Part shown: piece by piece, positions 21,047 through 33,544 of the stretch | Layout: the number at the start of each line of letters is the position of its first letter | How positions within the stretch are numbered: the first letter of the stretch is position 1 | Assembly: GCA_902560725.1 (NCBI GenBank) | Contig: CACEMR010000003.1 | Span: forward strand, 1 to 64,000 | Reading direction: 5' to 3' | Length of the DNA stretch: 64,000 nucleotides | Origin: an uncultured Alphaproteobacteria bacterium | GTDB taxonomy: Bacteria > Pseudomonadota > Alphaproteobacteria > HIMB59 > GCA-002718135 | The notes under the pieces: generated by a model | What the model was told of the DNA's origin: nothing | Database searches by the model: none | What the model saw: the letters and a program-made list of their open reading frames with translations, nothing else | Translations under genes and position numbers: made by a program

Positions 21047-22374
21047 ATAATAAAATTAATATACCTGAGTTTGAAGTATCAGAATTTAATAGAGCATTTA
21101 AAGATGTAATAGAAACAAAATTTAATTATGTAAGAATAAAAGGGGAAATATCTGAAATCAAAACTGCTACAAAAGGTCAAATTTATTTAATTCTAAAAGA
21201 TAAAAATTCAATATTAAGTGGTGTAATTTGGGATCAGAAAAAAAAATATCTAGATATTAATCCAGAACTTGGTTTAGAAATAATAGCTACAGGCAAAATA
21301 ACAACATGGTCTCGTTTTAAAACCACATATCAAATTGATATTGATAAGATTGAAATAGCTGGAGAAGGTGCACTATTAAAATTAGTTGAAGAGAGAAAAA
21401 AAAGACTTCAGAAAAAAGGATACTTCGATCTTGATAAAAAAAAATCAATTCCATTTTTACCCTCTCGAATTGGAATAATTACATCCCCTACTGGATCTGT
21501 TGTTTATGATATAATTAATAGAGTTAATGATCGTTTTCCAATGCCATTGGATATATGGCCAGTATCTGTTCAAGGTATTGATGCTGTTTATGATATTACT
21601 CAGGCTATAACTGGTTTTAATGAAAAGATAGAAAATAAGCCAGATGTTATAATAATTGCAAGGGGTGGAGGTAGTACAGAAGATCTTATGGCATTTAATG
21701 ATGAGGATCTAGCCATAAAAGTATTTGAATCTAAAATACCAATAGTATCTGCTATCGGGCATGAAACTGATACTACAATTATTGATCTAGTTTCTGATTT
21801 AAGAGCATCTACACCAACAGCTGCAGCTGAAAAAGTCATCCCTGTAAAATATGAGATAGAAGAAAAAATAAAAAATTTTTCTTTTAAATTAGATAATAAA
21901 TTAAGATTTAAAATAGAGTCAATAAAAGATAATTTTGAATATTTAAACAAAACATTAAAGGCTCCTAACTTTATAATAAACTTATATAATTCAAAAATAA
22001 TTGAAACTTTTAAAAAACTTGAATTTTCCATAAAGAATAAATTAAATTTAATTAATCTTAATTTTAAAAGTATTGGGAAATCAATTAGTTCACCTGATTC
22101 TCTTATTAAGATTAAACAAATTTCAATAATCGAAATATCTAAAAATTTAGAAAATAATATAAATGAAAGATATTTAAACTATAATAATAATCTAAAATCA
22201 AATATTAGATTATTAAATTCAAATTCAATTTCAGCTAATCTCAAAAAGGGGTATTCGATTTTGACTAATAAACAAAAAATAATTAAAAGTATTAAAGGTA
22301 CAAGAATAAATACTAGTATAAAAGCTAAATTAAAAGATGGATCTCTTGATCTGGATATAAAAAAAATTAATTAA
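21043..22374 (+). CDS. xseA: Exodeoxyribonuclease VII large subunit
   Basis: N-terminal OB fold VRIKGEISEIK, RIGIITSPTGSVVYDI, IIIARGGGSTEDLMAFNDE, AIGHETDTTIIDLVSDLRASTPTAAAE. Confidence 0.95.
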   Translation: MNNKINIPEFEVSEFNRAFKDVIETKFNYVRIKGEISEIKTATKGQIYLILKDKNSILSGVIWDQKKKYLDINPELGLEIIATGKITTWSRFKTTYQIDIDKIEIAGEGALLKLVEERKKRLQKKGYFDLDKKKSIPFLPSRIGIITSPTGSVVYDIINRVNDRFPMPLDIWPVSVQGIDAVYDITQAITGFNEKIENKPDVIIIARGGGSTEDLMAFNDEDLAIKVFESKIPIVSAIGHETDTTIIDLVSDLRASTPTAAAEKVIPVKYEIEEKIKNFSFKLDNKLRFKIESIKDNFEYLNKTLKAPNFIINLYNSKIIETFKKLEFSIKNKLNLINLNFKSIGKSISSPDSLIKIKQISIIEISKNLENNINERYLNYNNNLKSNIRLLNSNSISANLKKGYSILTNKQKIIKSIKGTRINTSIKAKLKDGSLDLDIKKIN

Positions 22375-23230
22375 ATCTTTTGTGTTGCCAAAACCATTGA
22401 TTTGGATTTGAAATTATCCATTTTTCAATAATATTATGAATTTTTTCCATCATTTTAGAGTCATCTATATTTTCATTATCATGAAAAATTGGTTCACAAA
22501 AATCAAGTTGAATTTTTCCATTATCTAAACGTGTATTTCTAATAGGAATTATAGGTAAATTAAACTTCCGTGCAATTTTTAAAAATCCTATTTGTGTTTT
22601 AACTAACTTATTAAAAAACGGAATGTCCTCCCCAGCTGAGTCTTTCTGATCAATTAATAATACTATTGAAAAATTATTTTTTATAGCCTCAACTAAATCT
22701 TTCGCACTTTTTTTACCTTTTGGAGTATAAAAATTCGAATTATATCTTAGTGATTTATTTCTTATGTTAAATACTAATTTATCTAAGAAAATATTATTTA
22801 TATGTCTGTATATTCCTCCTATTTTTATACTTTGTCTATCAAGTACAGGTACTAAAACTTCCCAATTAGATTGATGAATACTTATAAAAATTGCTTGTGA
22901 ATTATTTTCTTTTATTTTTTTAATATTATTTAAACCTTTTAATAATATATTTTTACTATCTATAATTTCCTCTAATCTTGACAGTTCACAAATTGTTTTA
23001 CCAATATTATTCCAACTTTTATTTATAATATTATTAATTTGATTATCACTAAAATCAGGAAACACAAATTTACAATTATTAATTGCTGTTTTATGCGCAC
23101 CTGAGAGTTTTCCTAAAATTCTAAAAATACTAGATGATAATGTTTTGGATATATTCAAAGGTAATACTTTTAATAAAGTAAAAATTATTTTAATAATTAT
23201 AAATTGAAGAAAATATAGAAAAGTTTTCAT
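22367..23230 (-). CDS. Lysophospholipid/lipid A acyltransferase (LpxL/HtrB-like)
   Basis: FISIHQSNWEVL, IGGIYRHINN, LLIDQKDSAGEDIPFF. Confidence 0.85.
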   Translation of the reverse strand: MKTFLYFLQFIIIKIIFTLLKVLPLNISKTLSSSIFRILGKLSGAHKTAINNCKFVFPDFSDNQINNIINKSWNNIGKTICELSRLEEIIDSKNILLKGLNNIKKIKENNSQAIFISIHQSNWEVLVPVLDRQSIKIGGIYRHINNIFLDKLVFNIRNKSLRYNSNFYTPKGKKSAKDLVEAIKNNFSIVLLIDQKDSAGEDIPFFNKLVKTQIGFLKIARKFNLPIIPIRNTRLDNGKIQLDFCEPIFHDNENIDDSKMMEKIHNIIEKWIISNPNQWFWQHKRFN

Positions 23231-24225
23231 GCTGAAATATTATTAATTTTATTTTCTAAAAGATTACTCAAAATTTCAATTAATAAATTTTCATCCTCAA
23301 ATTCAATTTCACCATTTAAAGTAGTTACTAAAGATCTATATGATTTGGGGATTCTTACAAAATCTTTTTTTGTTGTAACAAGAATTGATTTTGTTAGATT
23401 TGCAGTTTCGGCAAGATTTAACATATCATTCTCATCAAAAATGTGATGATCTGGATAACTTATTTTTCTTTCTAAGATAGCGCCTTGTTCAATTAGCGAA
23501 TTATAAAATTTTTCTGGATAAGCTATTCCAGCAAAAGCAGTAATCTTTTGATTTTTGTATATCTTATTTTCTTTACTAATTTTAAAATCTGCATGAATTA
23601 ATGGTAATGTTTTCGGAATTTTCTTTTTTACATCTAATGCAATTTCTCCAATTACTATAATTAAATTAGCTCTTGATATTCCTCGTGAAATACTCTCCCT
23701 AAGGGGACCGGATGGAATCACTCTCTTATTTCCAAAACCTTGTTCACCATTAATCACAATAATTGAAAAATCTTTTTGCAATGTTGGATTTTGAAAACCA
23801 TCATCTAATATTATGCAATCAGCACCATGTTGTTTAGCAAGCTTAAAAGAATTATTTCTATCTCTTCCTATCCATGTAGGAGCTATTTCAGAAAGCAATA
23901 ATGACTCATCACCTACACTTTGTGGTGAGTGCCAGCTTTTAACAAGGGTATTGTTATTTTCTATTCCTCCATAACCTTTAGAAACAAAATGAGGATTATA
24001 GCCTTTTTGTTTTAATAAAGTCCCCAATTTTAATGCAACTGGAGTTTTGCCTGCACCTCCAACTACAATATTGCCAATGCATATAACAGGAAGTTTTGTC
24101 ACATATTTTCTACTGAAAGTATTTCTTATCTTGGTACCAAATCTAAATAACAGAGAAAGGGGATATAATGTGTTTGATAGGTATGTATCTTTTTTTTGAT
24201 ACCAGAATTTAGGTGCTTTTAACAT
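23227..24225 (-). CDS. lpxK: Tetraacyldisaccharide 4'-kinase
   Basis: VICIGNIVVGGAGKTPVALKL, VSKGYGG, CIILDDGFQNPTL, YPDHHIFDENDM. Confidence 0.95.
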   Translation of the reverse strand: MLKAPKFWYQKKDTYLSNTLYPLSLLFRFGTKIRNTFSRKYVTKLPVICIGNIVVGGAGKTPVALKLGTLLKQKGYNPHFVSKGYGGIENNNTLVKSWHSPQSVGDESLLLSEIAPTWIGRDRNNSFKLAKQHGADCIILDDGFQNPTLQKDFSIIVINGEQGFGNKRVIPSGPLRESISRGISRANLIIVIGEIALDVKKKIPKTLPLIHADFKISKENKIYKNQKITAFAGIAYPEKFYNSLIEQGAILERKISYPDHHIFDENDMLNLAETANLTKSILVTTKKDFVRIPKSYRSLVTTLNGEIEFEDENLLIEILSNLLENKINNISA

Positions 24226-25446
24226 TTAATTTATAACCGAGTCTATTTCTTTAAATAATGTTTCATTATCAAAAAAATTTTTATTTGAAAAATTTAAAGC
24301 TTTTTTCTTATATTTTTCAAGTAAGAATTTATCTATAATAAGACTACGAATTTTATTTTCTAATTCTTTAGTATTACTAACCATTATACATGCTTGATTT
24401 TCAACCATTTCATTAAATATATTGTTCCAATTATAAACATTATTCCCGCTTATAATTGCACAACCATGTGAGGCTGGTTCTAATGGATTGTGCCCTCCTT
24501 TACTGACAAATGATCCACCAAGAATTACAATTTCACTTTTATTAAAATATTTTTGAAGATTTCCAAAACTATTTATTATTATAGCATCGTTACTATAATT
24601 TTTAATTTTATTTTCTAAAGAAAATTTAAAATTGTACTTATTTAAAATTTTTTTTATCTCTAGTGCTCTACTTGGATGTCTTGGTGCAATAAACAATTTA
24701 ATCTTATTTTGTCTAATAATACTGTAAAGAGATTTAATAATAATTTCCTCTTCCTTTTCATGAGTACTAGCAAGCATGATTGAAAATACTTTTCTTTCTT
24801 CTATATTCTTGGGATTTAAATTAGTTTGAGAGAGTTTTAAGTTACCTATAAAGCTAACATTCCTTTTTGTTAAATTTTTAATTCTTTCTAAATCATTTTG
24901 ACTTTGCGCAAAAATTTTATTGAAGGTCATTAATGATGAAGTATAAAAATTTCTTAAGTAGCGCCATTTGTTGAAAGAATTTGGAGAAACTCTGGCATTT
25001 ATATAATAACAATCTATCTTTCTATTCCTGATTTGTTTTAATATGTTTGGCCAAATATCTGACTCTATCCATAAAACTAAATTAGGTTTCCAATAATTTA
25101 TAAATCTAGAACACCAAATTGGAACATCATACGGAATATATTGATGTAAAACTTTATCATTATAAAATTCTTCGATATAATCAGCTGAAGATTTTGTTGT
25201 TGTAGTAACAAGTATATTAAATCTTTTATGGTATCTTGTTATTATCAAATCGCTTGATTTAAATTCTCCAATACTTGCTGCATGAAGCCAGATCGTTTTT
25301 TTTGAATTGTTTAAATTACTTTTTGTTTTACCAAATCTCTCAATGTACCTCTTTTTATCTTCTTTATTTTTAATTATTCTGATTAACAAGTTTAAAAAAA
25401 TGATTGGAAGAAAAAGATAACTCAGCAATTGGTATAATTTAAGCAT
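24226..25446 (-). CDS. waaA: 3-deoxy-D-manno-octulosonic acid transferase
   Basis: RFGK, IWLHAASIGEFKS, WIESDIWPNIL, NARVSPNSFNKW, APRHPSRA, GGSFVSKGGHNPLEPA. Confidence 0.95.
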   Translation of the reverse strand: MLKLYQLLSYLFLPIIFLNLLIRIIKNKEDKKRYIERFGKTKSNLNNSKKTIWLHAASIGEFKSSDLIITRYHKRFNILVTTTTKSSADYIEEFYNDKVLHQYIPYDVPIWCSRFINYWKPNLVLWIESDIWPNILKQIRNRKIDCYYINARVSPNSFNKWRYLRNFYTSSLMTFNKIFAQSQNDLERIKNLTKRNVSFIGNLKLSQTNLNPKNIEERKVFSIMLASTHEKEEEIIIKSLYSIIRQNKIKLFIAPRHPSRALEIKKILNKYNFKFSLENKIKNYSNDAIIINSFGNLQKYFNKSEIVILGGSFVSKGGHNPLEPASHGCAIISGNNVYNWNNIFNEMVENQACIMVSNTKELENKIRSLIIDKFLLEKYKKKALNFSNKNFFDNETLFKEIDSVIN

Positions 25447-26116
25447 TTAATTCTGATTTTGCACTAGATATACAAAAATTGATTTTTTCTTCTAAAATAA
25501 TTTTATATTTTTCAATTTCACTATCTTTTGTTGATGAAGGAATATTAATTGGCTCACCCCATACAAAATTACACTTAGCAAAAGGATAAGTAATAAGAAA
25601 TGAGTCCCAAGATTTAAGTTCAAAATTCTTATTTGATGCAAAACCTAAAGGAATTATAGGAACTTGAGAGTGTATTGCTATTTTAATAATTCCCTCAGAT
25701 ACTTTTCGATTTGGCCCTCTTGGTCCATCAGGCGTAATACCAATATAGTTTCCATCATTTAAAATTTTAAATACTTTTCTTAATGAGGGAGATTTATTTT
25801 TTGCCATTATAGAAACATTTTTTAAATTAAAGTGTCCAGCAATATAAGCACCAAATCGTCCATCACTATGACTTGATGCTAGCATGTTTAATACCGATTT
25901 GCTTTTCCATGCATAACCAACCATCATTAATTGACTATGCCAAAAAGCTAATATGAAAGGTTTTTTCTCATGCCACATTTTTTTTGCTAGCATATTATTT
26001 TTAATATTTATTCTAGATGTTAAACAAACAATCAAAATATACAAATATCCAATATATGCTAAAAACCTTTGTACTAATGAGTATTTAAATATTTTTTTTT
26101 TAAAACTCATTCTCAA
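25439..26116 (-). CDS. DUF374 lysophospholipid acyltransferase family protein
   Basis: FILAFWHSQLMM, ASSHSDGRFGAYI, GITPDGPRGPNRKVSEG. Confidence 0.88.
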   Translation of the reverse strand: MRMSFKKKIFKYSLVQRFLAYIGYLYILIVCLTSRINIKNNMLAKKMWHEKKPFILAFWHSQLMMVGYAWKSKSVLNMLASSHSDGRFGAYIAGHFNLKNVSIMAKNKSPSLRKVFKILNDGNYIGITPDGPRGPNRKVSEGIIKIAIHSQVPIIPLGFASNKNFELKSWDSFLITYPFAKCNFVWGEPINIPSSTKDSEIEKYKIILEEKINFCISSAKSELNA

Positions 26117-27848
26117 GCTGCTCTTTTAGTTGCAGTTTTTGATATAATTTTGATTTAACTAATAATTCTTTATGAGATCCAAAATTTTCAACTCTCCCTT
26201 TGTCTAATACATATATGATATCTGAATCTTCTACTGTGCTTAATCTATGGGCGATGATTAAAGTTGTTCTATTTTCCATTAATTTTTTAATTGTTATAAG
26301 TATTTCCTTTTCAGTAATATTATCAAGTGAAGAAGTTGCCTCATCCATAATTAAAATAGGAGCATTTTTAATTAATGCTCTTGCTATTGCTATTCTTTGT
26401 CTTTGACCTCCAGATAATTTAATTCCACTTTCACCAATTATAGTATTTAATTTTTTATCTAATGAATTTGAAAATTCATGAATTCCTGATAATTTTGCAA
26501 CATTTTCTACTTCCATATCATTTGCATTTAATTTTCCATATTTAATATTATTAGAAATTGTTTCATTAAATAAAACTGTTTCTTGAGTAACCATAGAAAT
26601 ATTATTCCTTAACTCAGTTAATTCCATATTTTTGATATTTTTAGATCCAATTGAAATTTCTCCATCAAATTGATCAAAAAATCTTAATATAATATTGGCA
26701 ATTGTAGATTTACCAGAGCCAGACAATCCAACAATTGCAACTTTTTTACCTCTTGGAATTTTAATATTTACTTCTTCTAAAACCCTTTTTTTGTCGTAAG
26801 CAAAAGAAACATTTTTTAAAATTATATCTCCATCTAATCTAATATTATTTTCTTTTGATATATTTTCCATCTTATCTCTAGATGTATCAAGTAAATTAAA
26901 TATTCTTTCTGCACCTGCTAGACCTTCTTGAACACTAATATTTAAGTTTCCTAAAGCTTTAACAGGTTGGTATGCTAATAAAAGACTAACAAGAAAACTC
27001 ATAAATTGACCTGTTGTCATGGTTTCATTTAAAACAAAAACTCCTCCAACATAAATAGATAATGCAATTGCTAAACTTCCAATAAACTCCATTAATGGAC
27101 TTAGGCGATTACTTATAAAAGCAGATTTCGTAAAATATTTTTGTATGTAACCAACAGTTTCAAAAGCTCTTTTTTTCTCATAATTTTCTTTCGTATAAGC
27201 TTTTACTTGTCTAATACCTTTTATACTTTCTGCTAAAACATTAGAAAAAACTGCTATTTCATTTTGTATTGTGTATGTAATTTTTCTTATACTTTTTCCT
27301 ATTTTTCTAATTGGCCATATAGCTAGTGGAAATGCAAAAAAAGCAAATATTGTAAGTGTCCAACTTTGATAAAACATATTTCCTAACAAGAAAAAAATTA
27401 CAAGAACGTCTTTTATCACACCAGTTACAGATTTTACTATAGCAAGCCTTAAATAATATGTGTCATTAATTAATCTAGAAATAAGATTTCCAGATTTAGA
27501 GTCGTTATAAAATTTTAAATTTAAATACATTAATTTTTCAAACATTTGTTTTTGTAATTTTGCAATGATTGAATGAGCAACTTTACTCATTTGATAAGAG
27601 TGAGTATAAGTTGCCAAACCTTTTATCAAGGTTACTATTATTATTGCTATTGGAATCAAAAAAAGCATTTCCTTATTGCCTTTAATAAGTACCTCATCTA
27701 ATGCAGGTCTTACCAACCAAGCATGCAACCCTGTTGCACCAGCAGAAATTACCATCATTACTAAAGCTAAAAATATTTTTAGTTTATGTTCTAATAAATA
27801 ATTAAAAATTATTCTTGATGTTACAGATTGTTTTGCAGTTTGAGACAT
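26100..27848 (-). CDS. msbA: Lipid A export ABC transporter, MsbA-like fused permease/ATPase
   Basis: Six-TM exporter domain, GLSGSGKST, LSGGQRQRIAIARAL, ILIMDEATSSLD; between ubiA and DUF374/waaA. Confidence 0.9.
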   Translation of the reverse strand: MSQTAKQSVTSRIIFNYLLEHKLKIFLALVMMVISAGATGLHAWLVRPALDEVLIKGNKEMLFLIPIAIIIVTLIKGLATYTHSYQMSKVAHSIIAKLQKQMFEKLMYLNLKFYNDSKSGNLISRLINDTYYLRLAIVKSVTGVIKDVLVIFFLLGNMFYQSWTLTIFAFFAFPLAIWPIRKIGKSIRKITYTIQNEIAVFSNVLAESIKGIRQVKAYTKENYEKKRAFETVGYIQKYFTKSAFISNRLSPLMEFIGSLAIALSIYVGGVFVLNETMTTGQFMSFLVSLLLAYQPVKALGNLNISVQEGLAGAERIFNLLDTSRDKMENISKENNIRLDGDIILKNVSFAYDKKRVLEEVNIKIPRGKKVAIVGLSGSGKSTIANIILRFFDQFDGEISIGSKNIKNMELTELRNNISMVTQETVLFNETISNNIKYGKLNANDMEVENVAKLSGIHEFSNSLDKKLNTIIGESGIKLSGGQRQRIAIARALIKNAPILIMDEATSSLDNITEKEILITIKKLMENRTTLIIAHRLSTVEDSDIIYVLDKGRVENFGSHKELLVKSKLYQKLQLKEQLENEF

Positions 27849-28711
27849 TAAAAGATTAGTAAATATGTAAATAACATTATTGCAAAAAAGTTATTTTGGC
27901 GAAAATAAAAATTTGAGCTCTCAGAAGAATCCATATCCCATTTTTGTATCGCTATATACGTACAAATTCCAATGATAGCTATAATAATCAGGCTTATTAG
28001 AGAATTTGAGGAATTCCAGCCCAAATAACCAAAAGTAATAAGAACTAAAGTATAGCAAAAATTAACAAAATATCTTCCATTTTGGTTAAAATATACAGCA
28101 GTAGATTTTATACCTGACTGAATATCGTCATTTTTATCCTGATAAGCATAAATTGTATCATAGCCCAAAGTCCAAAAAAAACACCCTAAGTATAATATTA
28201 TAAAATTAATTGTTGATTGATGATTAAATTCTACTGAAATAATTAATATACCCCAACTAAATATTATTCCTAAAAAAATTTGTGGCCAGTATGTTATTCT
28301 TTTCATAAAAGGATACAGGATTATGAAAGGCATACTAAGCAAACCAACAAGAATGCTCATATAATTAAATTGTAAAAGTATTAATAAACTTAATAATAGA
28401 AACATAAATAATATTATAAATGCTTCAATTAAACTTATTTTATTTGAAGCAATTGGCCTTGACTCAGTTCTTTTTACTTTTAAATCAATATTTCTATCAA
28501 CAATATCATTTATTATACATCCAGCACTTCTCATAAAAAAAGATCCAGTAAAAAAAATCAATAACCAAAAGACAAATGATTTAAATTCTAATTCTAAAAT
28601 AGATAAAGCAAACCAACAAGGCCACATTAATAAAAGAAAACCTATGGGTTTATAAAATCTTATTAATTCTAAATAATTGTATATTTTTTTTGTAACTAAA
28701 TTCTCCAACAT
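27848..28711 (-). CDS. ubiA: 4-hydroxybenzoate polyprenyltransferase
   Basis: RFYKPIGFLLLMWPCWFAL, IINDIVDRNID, RTESRPIAS, GYDTIYAYQDKNDD. Confidence 0.94.
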   Translation of the reverse strand: MLENLVTKKIYNYLELIRFYKPIGFLLLMWPCWFALSILELEFKSFVFWLLIFFTGSFFMRSAGCIINDIVDRNIDLKVKRTESRPIASNKISLIEAFIILFMFLLLSLLILLQFNYMSILVGLLSMPFIILYPFMKRITYWPQIFLGIIFSWGILIISVEFNHQSTINFIILYLGCFFWTLGYDTIYAYQDKNDDIQSGIKSTAVYFNQNGRYFVNFCYTLVLITFGYLGWNSSNSLISLIIIAIIGICTYIAIQKWDMDSSESSNFYFRQNNFFAIMLFTYLLIF

Positions 28712-28744
28712 ATAAGAATAAAATGTTATTATTAAACTATTGTT

Positions 28745-29485
28745 ATGAAAATGTCTAAAACACGATTATATGTAGAAAAAAAGTTATCACCAAATATAAT
28801 AATCTACATAAAGGATTATCAGCTTCATTTTTTAAAAAATGTATTACGAATAAAAATAGATGAGTCAATTACACTTTTTGATGGATTAACTGGTGAGTGG
28901 TTATCAAAAGTTATATCAATAAATAGAAATAATGTTGTTTTACAAATTTCTAAGAAAATTAGAGATTTAGAAAAAGAGTCTGATATATGGTTAATATTTG
29001 CGCCAATAAAATCTTTTCGAATGAATATTACAATTCAAAAAGCAACAGAGCTTGGGGTATCAAGATTTATACCTTGTATTACTCAACACACTAATCAGCA
29101 AAAAATTAATAACCGCAATTTGAAAATGAATATAATAGAGTCAGCTGAGCAATCGGAACGATTATCAATTCCAATATTAGACAAAACTTATAAATTAGAT
29201 GAATTATTATCTAGTTTCCCTAATGATAGAGGATTAATTTTTTGTAATGAAAATCAAAAAAATTTACCCTCAATATACGATGAAATTTCTAAATTTAAAA
29301 ATAAATTTAAAAAATGGTCTATTTTAATTGGTCCTGAAGGAGGATTCTCTGAAAAAGAAACGAATGATATCAAATCATTGAAAAATACTATTTCAGTAAC
29401 ATTAGGGAATAGAATCCTAAGATCAGATACAGCGACAACTGCGGCCATATTTTCAGTGCAATCAATTATTGAAAAGGAGTTATAA
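28745..29485 (+). CDS. rsmE: 16S rRNA (uracil1498-N3)-methyltransferase
   Basis: H-LKNVLRIK, IQKATELGVSRFIP, ILIGPEGGFSEKE, LGNRILRSDTATTAAI. Confidence 0.93.
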   Translation: MKMSKTRLYVEKKLSPNIIIYIKDYQLHFLKNVLRIKIDESITLFDGLTGEWLSKVISINRNNVVLQISKKIRDLEKESDIWLIFAPIKSFRMNITIQKATELGVSRFIPCITQHTNQQKINNRNLKMNIIESAEQSERLSIPILDKTYKLDELLSSFPNDRGLIFCNENQKNLPSIYDEISKFKNKFKKWSILIGPEGGFSEKETNDIKSLKNTISVTLGNRILRSDTATTAAIFSVQSIIEKEL

Positions 29486-29572
29486 GCGACAACCTGTCCT
29501 ATAAATATTAATCATAAACCCTAGTTAAACTGCTGATTAATTTATTTATTAGTATATAAATCAAACAATAAA

Positions 29573-31992
<2,420 letters not shown>

Positions 31993-31997
31993 TACAG

Positions 31998-32918
31998 GTG
32001 AATACCAAAGCATCATTAGAAAATTACAGTGATATCCTTTTAGTTAGAAAACTTCAGGGATATTTTGAGCTAATGAAACCAAGAGTTATGAGTTTGGTTA
32101 TTTTTACTGCTTTTGTAGGAATGTTTTTAGCCCCAGGTCGAATTGAATATCTTAACTATATATTTGTAATATTAGCCATCGCTATAGGAGCAGGATCATC
32201 GGCTTCAATTAATATGTGGTTTGATGAAGATATAGATCGAACAATGGAAAGGACAAAAACGCGTCCCATTCCGCTTGGCATTGTAACAAAAAATGAAGCA
32301 TTAGTTTTAGGAATTTTTTCAGGTATAATCTCTTTGTTGCTAATGCAATGGTTTGCTAACCCGCTTGCAACTAGTTTATTGCTATTCACAATTTTATTTT
32401 ACATATTTATTTATACATTTTGGTTAAAGAGAACTACTTCCCTTAACATTGTAATTGGTGGAGCTGCAGGAGCAATACCACCAATTATTGGTTGGACTGC
32501 AGTCAGTCCTGAAATTAGTTTTTTACCTATAAGTATGTTCCTGATTATATTTTTTTGGACACCACCACATTTTTGGGCATTGTCAGTATATAGATATAAT
32601 GATTATGAAAATGCAAAAGTTCCTATGTTGCCAAATGTTAAAAGTATTTATGATACAAAAAAACAAATTGTCTATTACACAGCTTTATTAATTATTTTTA
32701 GTTATTCACCTTACTTAGATAAAAATATTGGTTTAATTTATTTTATCATTGCAACAATTTTGAATTTTATTTTGTTATCTAGTTCTATAAAATTGAGAAA
32801 AACAAAAGAAAAAAAATCAAAACCTAACAAAGAAGGTTTAAAATTTTTTGCATTATCAATCTTTTACTTGTTTAGTTTATTTTCAGCTTTAGTAATTGAT
32901 CATTTAATTAAAATATGA
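31998..32918 (+). CDS. ctaB: Protoheme IX farnesyltransferase
   Basis: YFELMKPRVMSLV, NMWFDEDIDRTMERTKTRPI, WTPPHFWALSVYRYNDYENA; GTG start. Confidence 0.95.
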   Translation: MNTKASLENYSDILLVRKLQGYFELMKPRVMSLVIFTAFVGMFLAPGRIEYLNYIFVILAIAIGAGSSASINMWFDEDIDRTMERTKTRPIPLGIVTKNEALVLGIFSGIISLLLMQWFANPLATSLLLFTILFYIFIYTFWLKRTTSLNIVIGGAAGAIPPIIGWTAVSPEISFLPISMFLIIFFWTPPHFWALSVYRYNDYENAKVPMLPNVKSIYDTKKQIVYYTALLIIFSYSPYLDKNIGLIYFIIATILNFILLSSSIKLRKTKEKKSKPNKEGLKFFALSIFYLFSLFSALVIDHLIKI

Positions 32919-33022
32919 AAAATAGAAGAAAAAAAAATTTAATCACATTGTTAATTTTACTCTGTATAGTAGCCTTCTTCTATATTTGGACTTTATTTAA
33001 GGCGAATATTTTTGGAGTATAA
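32915..33022 (+). CDS. 35-aa single-TM membrane protein in the cytochrome oxidase operon (CoxF-like candidate); absent from the ORF track
   Basis: ATG overlaps the ctaB stop (ATGA); MKNRRKKNLITLLILLCIVAFFYIWTLFKANIFGV*: basic N-terminus plus one TM helix, ends just before ctaG. Confidence 0.7.
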   Translation: MKNRRKKNLITLLILLCIVAFFYIWTLFKANIFGV

Positions 33023-33023
33023 A

Positions 33024-33539
33024 ATGTCAAATAATAGAACAGCCATGGGGCTATCAATTATTGTTCTTACAATGATAATATTAGTTGCATTTTCAGTTCC
33101 ACTATACAATTTATTTTGCAGAGTTACTGGATATGGTGGTCAAACCAATACATCTGAATTTTTGTCTTCCACAATTCTTGAAAGGGATATTAATTTAAAA
33201 TTCAGTGCTGATGTTAATGACAGTATTGACTGGTCATTTGAACCACCTGAAAATCTTGAATTTAAGGTTGGTGAAAATATACTCGTTAATTATAAAGCAA
33301 CAAATCTTTCTGATAAACAAACCTCAGGTACTGCGACATTTAATGTTCTTCCAGTAAAGGTTGGGCCTTATTTTATAAAAACACAGTGTTTTTGTTTTGA
33401 AAAACAAACACTTAATCCAGGAGAATCTGTAGATATGCCAGTGGTATTTTATGTTGATCCTGCAATAAGTGAAGATCCTACAATGCAGGATGTTGAAGAG
33501 ATAACATTGTCATATACATTTTTTAAATATATAGAATAA
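33024..33539 (+). CDS. ctaG: Cytochrome c oxidase assembly protein CtaG/Cox11
   Basis: PLYNLFCRVTGYGGQT, KTQCFCFEKQTLNPGE, FYVDP, ITLSYTFF; start set to the ATG after GGAG. Confidence 0.95.
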   Translation: MSNNRTAMGLSIIVLTMIILVAFSVPLYNLFCRVTGYGGQTNTSEFLSSTILERDINLKFSADVNDSIDWSFEPPENLEFKVGENILVNYKATNLSDKQTSGTATFNVLPVKVGPYFIKTQCFCFEKQTLNPGESVDMPVVFYVDPAISEDPTMQDVEEITLSYTFFKYIE

Positions 33540-33544
33540 AAACT

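Noticed and set aside
21600-22031. 143-aa antisense ORF inside xseA
   Set aside because: Covered by conserved XseA motifs on the + strand; no domain recognised.
26100-27848. MsbA-like ABC exporter as a drug-resistance or bacteriocin exporter
   Set aside because: Position within the lpxL-like/lpxK/waaA/DUF374 block fits lipid A export; no peptidase domain or toxin precursor.
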